Shown: positions 7,583 through 14,593 of the stretch, one piece after another
Layout of the letters: each line of letters opens with the position of its first letter
Position numbering within the stretch: the stretch's first letter is position 1
From: a virus
IMG/VR virus record: IMGVR_UViG_3300046714_000038
Coordinates: 1 to 40,482 of that record
DNA length: 40,482 bases
Direction: 5' to 3' (one strand)
Notes under the pieces: generated by a model
Seen by the model: only the letters and a program-made list of their open reading frames with translations
What the model was told of the DNA's origin: nothing
The model's database searches: none
Position numbers and translations under genes: made by a program

Positions 7583-8305
7583 AAAAACTTAAAATACCAC
7601 GGATGGATTTTAGTTGAGGATGCTGGGCCTGATTTCAAAGACCACATTTCTGTTGAGTGGCACGACAAAGATGGCCGGCATGCTTTCCACGGAACCACTG
7701 TAGACAATTCCCACGGTTGGCGCGGTAACAGCGGATGTGCTCGGGCAATCGAATGGTGGGACAAGAAGGTTGGTCAAGCAATCAGCTTGATGCCAACTCC
7801 GCTCGGAGCCTTCCGAGTTTATACAGAAGTGGAAGAGCTTCCCGTAATCAAAATGTCCCACGCCGCAATGCTGTTGGCTTACTCGGATGTGCGTCACAGC
7901 TCAATGACTCTTTACGTCTCCATAAACCAAAGCGGAGACCCGCTGAGCTGCTGCGGTGATCTGGAGACTCTTGAGATACCAGTCGAATCGGAAGACCCAC
8001 ATTACCAACCTGTGGCAATCATCGCAGTCCCCTCGGGCATCCCTGTGGAACCTTCTCCATTGGAACCCAAAAGAACGGAAACCCACCTTGACAATCTCAA
8101 GCATGACATCACGGTGGCTTGCCAAACCCGGCTCCAACTCGGAGAACTTCAACACACTTTGATCAACACTCACAAATGGCCAAGCAAGAGCGTTGGTCTC
8201 CAGCTCCTTCGGGAACTGCTCGCAACTTTGGAAGGAGACGGGCAAATGGAACGGAGCGTGAAGGGATATTTCCAAACCATCAATCATCCAGGGAGAACAA
8301 AATGA
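7580..8305 (+). CDS. Hypothetical protein, 241 residues
   Basis: No family recognised. The N-terminal 70 residues are rich in tryptophan, histidine and glycine (HGWILVEDAG, NSHGWRGNSG), suggesting a compact beta fold; a proline-rich linker (about 155-168) separates a helical C-terminal part. No signal peptide or membrane segment is seen. ATG at 7580 follows AAGAGGAGACACAAA, a good ribosome-binding site. The stop overlaps the next start (ATGA), so it is co-translated with the following gene. Confidence 0.65.
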   Translation: MKNLKYHGWILVEDAGPDFKDHISVEWHDKDGRHAFHGTTVDNSHGWRGNSGCARAIEWWDKKVGQAISLMPTPLGAFRVYTEVEELPVIKMSHAAMLLAYSDVRHSSMTLYVSINQSGDPLSCCGDLETLEIPVESEDPHYQPVAIIAVPSGIPVEPSPLEPKRTETHLDNLKHDITVACQTRLQLGELQHTLINTHKWPSKSVGLQLLRELLATLEGDGQMERSVKGYFQTINHPGRTK

Positions 8306-8556
8306 AAGCTCACTGGCTTGCCATATCGAGAAGGAAGAGAAAGAAATTGACATTCACTTCCTTGGAAGGCTCCTGCGAAACGAGGAAGGATGCAGTTGAC
8401 CTTCTCATTGATGCCTTCAACCTTAAGCTCCAACCATTGGTAAGGAGACGGTTGGAAATTTCCCTCGTTACCAGAGTCCCTTACCACGGCATCGTAGAAG
8501 TCATAATGTGCGAGTGCCAAGACGGGAAGCATTCTGAAGAAGTGGAGGTCAGCTGA
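8302..8556 (+). CDS. Small basic hypothetical protein
   Basis: 84 residues with a strongly basic N-terminus (ISRRKRKKLTF) and a C-terminal acidic end. Starts within the stop of the upstream gene (ATGA) and ends one base into the next start (TGATG). A longer frame exists upstream from 8119 but would lie inside the previous gene. No family recognised; the basic start suggests nucleic-acid contact. Confidence 0.6.
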   Translation: MKAHWLAISRRKRKKLTFTSLEGSCETRKDAVDLLIDAFNLKLQPLVRRRLEISLVTRVPYHGIVEVIMCECQDGKHSEEVEVS

Positions 8557-9041
8557 TGAACTGCCCAAGCTGTAAAGAGAAGATGCGGGAGTTGAACAAG
8601 ACCTACTACACTTGCGACAACTCCTCCTGCCGGCTCTGCGATAAACCTCAAGGGCCACCACCCGAGGAGGAGCACTCAGGATTCTATAAGCTCCTCCGAG
8701 CACACGACAAAATTTGGGCAGACAGAACGTTGCCCCTGGAACATCGAATGGAGACAACACAAACGCTCTGGGACTTGGCGTTGTCCTTTACCAAAATGGA
8801 GAAGACACAATGCGTAATGCTATCGCCACATTCCTCTTCCTCGGAGCGTGCTGCTTGGGGTGCCTGGGCCAAGACTTTCCCTCCCCACCTCAACCACATT
8901 CCTTTTACGACGGTCTTCCGGAACATAAATTCCTGGATGGACATAACGTCGTACTCCTTGGAGCCATCGGAGCGTCAATCAGCGCCGATCTGTACACCAC
9001 CCGTCGCAACCTCTCCTCTCCGAACCCAGGAACAGAGTTGA
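8556..9041 (+). CDS. N-terminal zinc-ribbon hypothetical protein, 3' part overlaps next gene
   Basis: 161 residues as read. The N-terminus CPSCKEK...YTCDNSSCRLCD is a clear two-pair zinc ribbon, and residues 40-85 form plausible helices (HRMETTQTLWDLALSF). From about residue 86 the sequence turns serine/proline-rich and coincides with the exported protein in another frame, so the real product may effectively be the first 85 residues with an uninterrupted tail. The overlap with the gene at 8810 is 232 bases on the same strand, far more than elsewhere in the window. Start fixed by the TGATG junction. Confidence 0.6.
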   Translation: MNCPSCKEKMRELNKTYYTCDNSSCRLCDKPQGPPPEEEHSGFYKLLRAHDKIWADRTLPLEHRMETTQTLWDLALSFTKMEKTQCVMLSPHSSSSERAAWGAWAKTFPPHLNHIPFTTVFRNINSWMDITSYSLEPSERQSAPICTPPVATSPLRTQEQS

Positions 9042-9238
9042 ACCCGCTGGCCCGTCCCTTCGTTCAATCGAACAAAGGAGCCGTCCTGGTGGGTGCTGCT
9101 TCGGCAGGAGGAGCCGTAGCGCTGATGGGAGTCCTGCACCACTTCCATCGTCATCGAGCGGAAAGGATCGTTGGCTGGCTCACCGTAGGAGCAGAGTCCA
9201 GCGCTGCCGCAATCAACAGTCTGCCGGCAAGAAGGTAA
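8810..9238 (+). CDS. Exported small protein (signal peptide or lipoprotein), candidate host-surface modifier
   Basis: 142 residues. The N-terminus is a typical export signal: MRNAIATFLFLGACCLGCLG, with LGAC as a possible lipobox or a signal peptidase I site near LGQ. Mature part contains GHNVVLLGAIGASISADL, a TELNPLARPF motif and a second hydrophobic stretch (GAVLVGAASAGGAVALMGVL) followed by histidines (HHFHRHR). I associate this layout, ending in a conserved LTVGAES block, with small exported proteins of Acidobacteriota; this is memory, not a search. Start at 8810 has GGAGAAGACACA upstream; a longer frame from 8714 would disrupt the signal peptide. In a phage early region such a protein could act in superinfection exclusion. 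Confidence 0.7.
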   Translation: MRNAIATFLFLGACCLGCLGQDFPSPPQPHSFYDGLPEHKFLDGHNVVLLGAIGASISADLYTTRRNLSSPNPGTELNPLARPFVQSNKGAVLVGAASAGGAVALMGVLHHFHRHRAERIVGWLTVGAESSAAAINSLPARR

Positions 9239-9254
9239 GGCTGAAGGCACAGAG

Positions 9255-9341
9255 GTTGGAGTGCCTGATGGGCTCCCGGTTTGAACCGGAAGTCTGACAG
9301 GGACTCCAACAAGGGTCTAAGCGTTGGGCAACTTTCCCAAC
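9255..9341 (+). ncRNA. Two strong hairpins in a 142-bp gap, candidate structured RNA
   Basis: Hairpin 1 (9255-9310) has an 8-bp outer stem GTTGGAGT/ACTCCAAC, a G-G mismatch, a 4-bp stem CCTG/CAGG (9264-9267 with 9298-9301), an internal loop, and a 6-bp tip CCGGTT/AACCGG (9276-9289). Hairpin 2 is GTTGGG/CCCAAC (9323-9341, 7-nt loop). No T-run follows, so it is not a classical terminator. It lies between the exported protein and the small basic protein at 9381. It could be a small RNA, an mRNA leader or a processing site. It does not fold as a tRNA. Confidence 0.5.
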
Positions 9342-9380
9342 ACACCTAACAGCCAAGCAACATAAGAAAGAAGACTCAAA

Positions 9381-9650
9381 ATGAAAAATCAGAATAGCAC
9401 TCGCAAATCCTCCAAGAAGTCCACCGCCAAGAAGACCTCCAGCGCCCACATCAATCCGGAAACTCGGATCATCAAACTAGTCAAAGAGAATACCCGCCGT
9501 CCCAAGAGCTTTGGGTTCAAGTCTCTCCAGATCGTCTTGAAGGCTCGGAAGCCTTTGACTGTGGCGGAGTTCCAAGCTGCTGGTGGCCGTCTGAAAGACC
9601 TTCACTGGGACGCAGCCCACAAGAACGTTCGTTTGGCCAAGGCCAGCTAA
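9381..9650 (+). CDS. Small basic protein with AGGR..DL.WD domain
   Basis: 89 residues. The first 22 are lysine/serine-rich and likely disordered. Residues 27-82 form a small domain: IIKLVKENTRR...GFKSLQIV...AEFQAAGGRLKDLHWD. The same pattern recurs in the wHTH protein just downstream (residues 226-275 there), so the two are paralogues of one domain. I recall similar domains in other phages but know no function. ATG at 9381 follows AAGAAAGAAGAC. The upstream gap holds the hairpins at 9255-9341. Confidence 0.7.
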   Translation: MKNQNSTRKSSKKSTAKKTSSAHINPETRIIKLVKENTRRPKSFGFKSLQIVLKARKPLTVAEFQAAGGRLKDLHWDAAHKNVRLAKAS

Positions 9651-9744
9651 CAGTCTCCTCTGGACTCAGTTGTGACTGAAGGGCTAGGAAAGGAAGACCC
9701 TGGCCCTTGACCCTTCCACAACCAACCTGAAGGGAATTGAGACG

Positions 9745-10890
9745 ATGAAGAGACACTCACAGAAGATTACTCATTTTATTGACCTCCTCTCCGATGAAGA
9801 GATTTTGAACCTGTACAAACACTTCTCCGGAGTCACACAAGTCAAATTCAAAGACCGTCAAGATGCCGAGATTAGATTGTTGACTGTTAGTTACGGGAAG
9901 CTGAGGCATCAGATGATCGCAGCCTTCAAGGAATGCCGACTTCCTGAAGCCACCATCATTCAGTTCTCTCAACTCCTCCGTGGGCCCATTGCCTTCCCGC
10001 ACGGCCAAATGACGGATACTGATTTGAAGAAACACGCAGTTGCCTTGGGCCAAGGAAAGAAGCAAGACAAGGAAGCGAATGAGGCAAGAGGCTCCCGAGG
10101 TTTCTCACAAGCTGCTGCTACGATCCTTCTGGCCATAAGGGAAATGATCCCAGAGAATGAGCCGGGAGCCGTGGTGAAGGATGAGGACTGGGCCAACACA
10201 ACAGAGATAGCCAAGAAGCTCGATACCAGCACCATTGCTGTCTGCAAAGCCATCGAGCAACTTGTCAAACAAAAATTGGTCACGATGGAGGATGATAGTC
10301 CTGATGACAAGACTCCTCTGTTCTACGTCATGATCACGCAAGCCGGCAGAGACCTTGAGATCAAACCTCCTCTTGCCCGTCTCCCAAACAGCACGACAGG
10401 CCCACGTGGAGGATTTGCCGGCAAGTACATCTTCAAGCTTGTCCAAACAAACCCACGACGGGAAGGAACACACGGTTGGAACTCTTTCAACATTGTGACT
10501 GATGGGATGTCGTACGAGGATTACAAACGTGCTGGAGGAAGGAACAACGACCTCCAGTGGGATATTGACCACAACTTCTTAACCACAGGAGATACCGCAG
10601 ATGAAAAACCAAGGCAACCTGACAAAGGCAAGAAAGAAGAAACCACAACTGACAGCGGGAAGAAAGGAAGCAAAGGAGCACATCCAGAACGTAAAGAAGC
10701 TCCGGCAAAGACCGCTCCTGGAACTGTTCCTGATGGCGCTGGCAGAGCTGTACCCAAAGGACAAGCTGGCACCGGGAGTGGTGCTGGCGTGGCTCCCCGA
10801 GGAAAGAAAGTTCTACGCAAGCGTGAAACGGTACGACGGAACGGGAAGCAGCACAATGGGGCAGTTGCTGGTAAACGCAAAGGCAGATAG
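9745..10890 (+). CDS. Winged-helix DNA-binding protein with AGGR..DL.WD domain
   Basis: 381 residues as read. Residues 1-100 are helical; 120-200 resemble a winged helix-turn-helix (TTEIAKKLDTSTIAVCKAIEQLVKQKLV, then a short wing ending in YVMITQAGR, here described in two pieces). Residues 226-283 repeat the domain of the preceding small protein (IFKLVQTNPRR...RAGGRNNDLQWD). The last 95 residues are Gly/Ala/Pro/Lys-rich and coincide with the next gene in another frame, so this tail may be a read-through with little function. ATG at 9745 follows AAGGGAATTGAG. Possibly a regulator of phage transcription or replication; inferred only from the helix-turn-helix. Confidence 0.65.
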   Translation: MKRHSQKITHFIDLLSDEEILNLYKHFSGVTQVKFKDRQDAEIRLLTVSYGKLRHQMIAAFKECRLPEATIIQFSQLLRGPIAFPHGQMTDTDLKKHAVALGQGKKQDKEANEARGSRGFSQAAATILLAIREMIPENEPGAVVKDEDWANTTEIAKKLDTSTIAVCKAIEQLVKQKLVTMEDDSPDDKTPLFYVMITQAGRDLEIKPPLARLPNSTTGPRGGFAGKYIFKLVQTNPRREGTHGWNSFNIVTDGMSYEDYKRAGGRNNDLQWDIDHNFLTTGDTADEKPRQPDKGKKEETTTDSGKKGSKGAHPERKEAPAKTAPGTVPDGAGRAVPKGQAGTGSGAGVAPRGKKVLRKRETVRRNGKQHNGAVAGKRKGR

Positions 10891-11038
10891 CCTTCTGGAT
10901 GTGATCCATGATTTGGTGGAGCAATGGCAAGGGCAATCACAACACGCAATTGCGCTGCGATATGTGCTTGCTGGCCAACGCACTCCTTGCTCCGACAATC
11001 CACACCAGTTTCCTCTGCCGCAAAGAAAGAGAGTGTGA
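10601..11038 (+). CDS. Hypothetical protein, 145 residues, overlapping the wHTH gene
   Basis: Begins with a lysine-rich stretch (MKNQGNLTKARKKK) and continues with well-formed helices and strands (LLELFLMALAELYP, GVVLAWLPEERKFYASVKRYDG, SLLDVIHDLVEQW). This composition is far more protein-like than the overlapping tail of the gene at 9745, so I regard this frame as the real one in 10601-10890. The start MKNQ resembles the start of the protein at 9381. It ends with a TGATG junction to the next gene. No family recognised. Confidence 0.65.
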   Translation: MKNQGNLTKARKKKPQLTAGRKEAKEHIQNVKKLRQRPLLELFLMALAELYPKDKLAPGVVLAWLPEERKFYASVKRYDGTGSSTMGQLLVNAKADSLLDVIHDLVEQWQGQSQHAIALRYVLAGQRTPCSDNPHQFPLPQRKRV

Positions 11039-11289
11039 TGCTGAAGAACCCAAGCGGCATCACAGTGAATGGCCAGTCTCTAGAAAGCTATTTGTCAGAT
11101 GAGGCTGGCCTGGAGATTGTCTCTGTCTCCATTGATGTCGTCACCCGGCTCCGCAAAGACATCCGCGCCAATCTCTCGGGGAAGACCCGAGGGAACGGCA
11201 GAGGAGCCGGCAACCCTGGAGTCCGCAAACCAAAGAAGTGGACACAGAAAGAAATTGAAGCTGAAGAAATTCGGCAAGGATTGAGGTGA
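11038..11289 (+). CDS. Small hypothetical protein with basic glycine-rich C-terminus
   Basis: 83 residues. The N-terminal half is acidic-to-neutral (SYLSDEAGLEIVSVSID); the C-terminal half is basic and glycine/arginine-rich (SGKTRGNGRGAGN, then KPKKW) ending in an EIEAEEIRQGL helix. Start is fixed by the TGATG junction with the upstream gene. No family recognised. Confidence 0.55.
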   Translation: MLKNPSGITVNGQSLESYLSDEAGLEIVSVSIDVVTRLRKDIRANLSGKTRGNGRGAGNPGVRKPKKWTQKEIEAEEIRQGLR

Positions 11290-11292
11290 TTT

Positions 11293-11475
11293 GTGGCATC
11301 TGTTAAAACAACTAAGATGGTAGACCAACTAGTCCGTTGGTTGGAAAAATTCTCCAATGAATTGCATCCTGGTGAACAAATTTGCGTTGCTGAGGATTTT
11401 TCAAACAGGATGAAATCAAGTCAACCAATCAGGGACAACTTCTCTGAGTTCACTGAAGAAATTAAGAAGTGGTAA
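11293..11475 (+). CDS. Small hypothetical protein, GTG start
   Basis: 60 residues, mostly helical and charged (DQLVRWLEKFSNEL, SEFTEEIKKW). GTG at 11293 is preceded by TTGAGGTGAT, an acceptable ribosome-binding site, and lies 3 bases after the upstream stop. The next gene starts 6 bases after its stop, consistent with operon membership. Function unknown. Confidence 0.5.
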   Translation: MASVKTTKMVDQLVRWLEKFSNELHPGEQICVAEDFSNRMKSSQPIRDNFSEFTEEIKKW

Positions 11476-11481
11476 ACTAAA

Positions 11482-13236
11482 ATGATCATCACTCTTGCCA
11501 ACAACCCCAAGGACTGCCTCATTCGGGATTTCCGAGTGGGGCAGTTTTTTACCATTCTATCAGCGATGCCAGGACGGAAGAAATGGGTGGACAACCAGCT
11601 GGTCTTCCAACCTTCCGGAGCAAACATCGAGTACCTGCTTGCCAATCTCCCCGAGCTTGACTGGCACGAGTCAGCATCGAAGTTCCGAGACGGTTACCTA
11701 GAACTCAAGATGCAGGAGGAGAACACCCGAGCCTCCAAACAGGAGACCCTGACAGACTCCTCGGGATACGAACACAAAGTGGCTCCATTCAAGCATCAAG
11801 AGAAAGCCTTCCTGGTCTCCCGCGATAGGAATGCCTTTGCCCTATTCCACGAGCAAGGGACGGGGAAAACCAAGGTCATCATCGACACCGCAGCCTATCT
11901 ATTTGAGAAAGGAGAGATTGACACGTTGATCGTAATTGCGAGCAACGGAGCGCACATCAACTGGGTCTTGGAGGAGATTCCGGTTCACATGCCTGACCGC
12001 ATCCCGTATCAGTCCGTTTACTTCTCCATCAATTGGCGGGATGCCGAGCTTCGGAACATGATGGCTGCGGCTCGGAGCCGGCAACCGGGAGTTCTCCAGA
12101 TCATCACCTTCTACATCGAAGGAGTGCGTTACCTGCGGGACGGGAGTGAAGGGAAGATGCAGGAATTGATCCTGGCTTGGATGAAGAATACGAAGCTCGG
12201 AGTGATGACTGTGGTTGATGAATCGACAATCATCAAGAATCACTCCACCGACCAAACCAAGTTTGTCGTCAAGTGCCGAGTCCTTTCCAAATATCGCCGG
12301 ATCATGACCGGAACTCCTCTCACGACGGGAATTGAAAACCTGTACAGCCAGTTCCTGTTCCTTGACCCGGACATCCTGGGCCACACATCGTACTCCTCCT
12401 TCAAGGCAGAGTATTGCGTGATGGGAGGTTTTGAGAATCGAGAGATCAAGCACTATCGGAATATCGAGAAGCTGATGAAGATCATTGATGGTCATTCTGA
12501 TCGAGTCCTGGAAAAAGATTGCCTTGACCTTCCGAAGCAACGTTGGAAGCGGCGCAGGTTCGCTCTCTGTCCTCCGCAGCAACGTCTTTATGATGCCTAT
12601 CGAAAGCAATCCTTGGCAGAGATTCAGGAAATCCTCGGAGAGGATCAAGGCATCAAGGCTGCCAAAGAGATTAGCATTGTGCGTGCACTCCGTCTCCAGC
12701 AAATCAGCTGTGGCCTTTCGCCAGAGCACGATCCGAAACGATTGGAGGGGAAGAATGAGAGGATGGAAGCGCTGATGCAAGAAGTGGAGGAGTGCAGAGC
12801 TGGAGGACATAAGATATTGATATGGTGCCGTTTCCTTCCAGACCTTCGGGACATCCACAAAGCTCTTGGGCCAGCCGCAGTTGGTCATTATGGCGGCATC
12901 GGAGAAGATGAACGCATTCTGGCTCGCAAGAAGATTCAAACTGATGACAAGACCCATTACCTCGTTGCGAGCCGTTCGGCTGCGAGGTCTTTTACCTTCA
13001 CTGCCGCAGATCGTAGCATTTACCATTCACAGAACAGCTCATTGGATGACCGGCTGCAATCTCAGAAGCGCAATCACCGTATCGGAACCACCACAGGCGT
13101 TTTGTACACAGACCTGGAGTTGGCTTGCCGAGGGAGCATCGATGTCAAGATCATCAATGCCCTTCGTAAACATAAATCTCTCGCAGACCAGATCAACAAC
13201 GATCCTGCGAGCATCTTCATGGAAGAGGAGGAGTGA
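11482..13236 (+). CDS. Snf2-like SF2 helicase/ATPase
   Basis: 584 residues. Helicase motifs: FHEQGTGKTK (122-131, Walker A), VVDESTIIKN (244-253, motif II, the DExx-x-IKN form typical of Snf2 proteins), IMTGTPLTTG (274-283, motif III), a C-terminal RecA domain with ILIWCRF, and motif VI as QSQKRNHRIGTTTG. Residues 1-100 are an extra N-terminal domain. Such phage proteins are translocases on double-stranded DNA that may aid replication, recombination or displacement of bound proteins; T4 UvsW-like roles are one option. Ends in a GAGTGATGG junction shared with the next gene. Confidence 0.88.
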   Translation: MIITLANNPKDCLIRDFRVGQFFTILSAMPGRKKWVDNQLVFQPSGANIEYLLANLPELDWHESASKFRDGYLELKMQEENTRASKQETLTDSSGYEHKVAPFKHQEKAFLVSRDRNAFALFHEQGTGKTKVIIDTAAYLFEKGEIDTLIVIASNGAHINWVLEEIPVHMPDRIPYQSVYFSINWRDAELRNMMAAARSRQPGVLQIITFYIEGVRYLRDGSEGKMQELILAWMKNTKLGVMTVVDESTIIKNHSTDQTKFVVKCRVLSKYRRIMTGTPLTTGIENLYSQFLFLDPDILGHTSYSSFKAEYCVMGGFENREIKHYRNIEKLMKIIDGHSDRVLEKDCLDLPKQRWKRRRFALCPPQQRLYDAYRKQSLAEIQEILGEDQGIKAAKEISIVRALRLQQISCGLSPEHDPKRLEGKNERMEALMQEVEECRAGGHKILIWCRFLPDLRDIHKALGPAAVGHYGGIGEDERILARKKIQTDDKTHYLVASRSAARSFTFTAADRSIYHSQNSSLDDRLQSQKRNHRIGTTTGVLYTDLELACRGSIDVKIINALRKHKSLADQINNDPASIFMEEEE

Positions 13237-13448
13237 TGGACTGTCAATGCGAGAGTAGCACGTGTCATGGCCTGGGTGGCTGCAACAATAAGCCAATCGG
13301 ACGTTTCAAAGTTCAATGGGGCCATCCTGTCGAAACGACAGAGACCCAGAACCTCTGTGAGCCTTGCAGAGCTTACGCCGCAGACCACAACATGATCACC
13401 TTGACCCAGGTATCCACATTTGTCGAGCTAAACGAGAAGCAACCATGA
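13236..13448 (+). CDS. Cysteine-rich small zinc-binding protein
   Basis: 70 residues with CQCESSTCHGLGGC at the N-terminus and LCEPCRAYA further on: two clusters able to bind zinc. ATG at 13236 is preceded by GGAAGAGGAGG (spacing about 5), and overlaps the helicase stop by one base; a GTG one codon earlier is less likely. The stop overlaps the nuclease start (ATGA). Function unknown. Confidence 0.65.
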   Translation: MDCQCESSTCHGLGGCNNKPIGRFKVQWGHPVETTETQNLCEPCRAYAADHNMITLTQVSTFVELNEKQP

Positions 13449-13960
13449 GTGAATCGAGTTTCAATTCCACATTCCGCCGCAACCTCTTGACTGTGGGCCG
13501 CATACGCATCCACCGTATCGAATCTCACAGCACCGCTCCGGGCATTCCGGACAATCACTTCATCAGCCTCAGCACCGGCATTACCGGCTGGATTGAGATG
13601 AAAGAGGCAGGGCCCAAAGAGGTCTCCCCGAGCCGGATTGATTACCGTCCGGCACAGGTGCCTTGGCTCCTGGAATATGACAAGGATGGTGGACGTTGTT
13701 ACACTGGCATCCACATTCCTCGCATCAACCTCTTCCTGCTCATCCCTGGCCGTTACTCCCGGCTGGCTTCCATTGACCTTCGCAGGACTCCTCTCTGGAC
13801 ATTTGGCTTCCAAGAAGGCTGCGACTGGAGACGGCTGGCCGAAGTCCTTCAAGCTCCCCTTCTTCAGTCTCCTCCCGGCTTACTCGGGGAAGTCGGAGAA
13901 CCCAAAGAAATCGGGTCTTCCCCATTCCGAAAAAACGGTGCCGGGAGCCGTACGGGGTAA
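13445..13960 (+). CDS. PD-(D/E)XK nuclease-like protein
   Basis: 171 residues. The catalytic pattern GIPDNHF (D36), then GWIEMKE (E51, K53) and a following Q-x2-W (Q71) within a WLLEYDKDGGR block fits small phage PD-(D/E)XK nucleases, which include resolvase-like and VRR-NUC-type enzymes cutting branched or damaged DNA. The C-terminal 55 residues are proline/glycine-rich and probably disordered. Start ATG overlaps the previous stop; an upstream in-frame start at 13364 lies inside the previous gene. Last gene of the rightward block, followed by the terminator at 14082. Confidence 0.7.
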   Translation: MSESSFNSTFRRNLLTVGRIRIHRIESHSTAPGIPDNHFISLSTGITGWIEMKEAGPKEVSPSRIDYRPAQVPWLLEYDKDGGRCYTGIHIPRINLFLLIPGRYSRLASIDLRRTPLWTFGFQEGCDWRRLAEVLQAPLLQSPPGLLGEVGEPKEIGSSPFRKNGAGSRTG

Positions 13961-14081
13961 AGCCTGGCTGGCGCAGGCAAAGACTTCGTTCGTCCACAGT
14001 AGGGGAAGATGCGGAAAACCGCTCAGCCGCTTAAAACAAGGAGGTAAGATCCCAAAACCCGAGGTAAGTTGTTGAAAACAA

Positions 14082-14151
14082 AGAACAGCCCCAAGAGTCC
14101 CTTTCCCTTCCCGTAAGCCGGGAGCCGGGAGAGGTCTCTTGGGGCTGTTCT
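14082..14151. terminator. Strong inverted-repeat terminator between convergent operons
   Basis: A perfect 16-bp inverted repeat, AGAACAGCCCCAAGAG (14082-14097) and its complement (14136-14151), encloses a 38-nt loop that itself is purine/pyrimidine-skewed. It sits between the rightward nuclease gene and the leftward lysozyme gene. On the minus strand it is followed by CTTTGTTTTC, so it best fits the end of the late operon; on the plus strand the T-run is poor. Confidence 0.8.
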
Positions 14152-14164
14152 GCGTTCGGACAGT

Positions 14165-14593
14165 TTAGGATTGGAACTCCTTCTCTTCTGCCAATCGCCT
14201 ACGCAGGAGACCAGCAACGACCTTCCCGGCTGCGTGATCCCACTTCTCAAACTCCTTCGCTGCAGCAGAGAAGTCCCCAGCATTGAGCAAACGGAGAAGT
14301 GTTGATCCATTCAATGCGCCGTCTCCTAAATTGAAATCAAAATCAACAAGGGCATCGAACTCATGCTGGTTGATTTCAATCTTGACATGCGCATTGACGT
14401 TGCGCTCTGAGCTAGATATGTCTTCCATCAACCAGTCATCTGCCTGCTGCTGCGAGCAAGTCACCCCCTCAGAAACTCCCCGAGTGTGGCCCCAGCCGAT
14501 TGTCCAGACCTTGCCCAGGCCATCCCAATAGGCAGTCAGCCTGCATTGCTCAAACATCTTGGTCAAATCTGCACCTTGCTTGGAATATTTCAT
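14165..14593 (-). CDS. Endolysin, glycoside hydrolase family 24 lysozyme
   Basis: 142 residues. The T4-lysozyme-type active site is present: E15 in FEQCRLTAYWD, D24, and T31 in WTIGWGHT; the E-to-D spacing (9) equals that of T4 lysozyme. It cleaves the glycan chains of peptidoglycan to release progeny. No signal peptide or SAR segment is visible at the N-terminus, so a holin is expected. The ATG at 14593 overlaps the stop of the upstream spanin-like gene (ATGA); a longer frame to 14752 was rejected because it reads through that gene. Last gene of the late operon. Confidence 0.9.
   Translation of the reverse strand: MKYSKQGADLTKMFEQCRLTAYWDGLGKVWTIGWGHTRGVSEGVTCSQQQADDWLMEDISSSERNVNAHVKIEINQHEFDALVDFDFNLGDGALNGSTLLRLLNAGDFSAAAKEFEKWDHAAGKVVAGLLRRRLAEEKEFQS

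Noticed and set aside
9255-9310. tRNA gene
   Set aside because: Only 56 nt, no anticodon arm and no T-loop consensus; a long imperfect hairpin fits better.
11899-13026. Minus-strand frame of 375 codons opposite the Snf2-like helicase
   Set aside because: Shadow of a well-defined gene on the plus strand.
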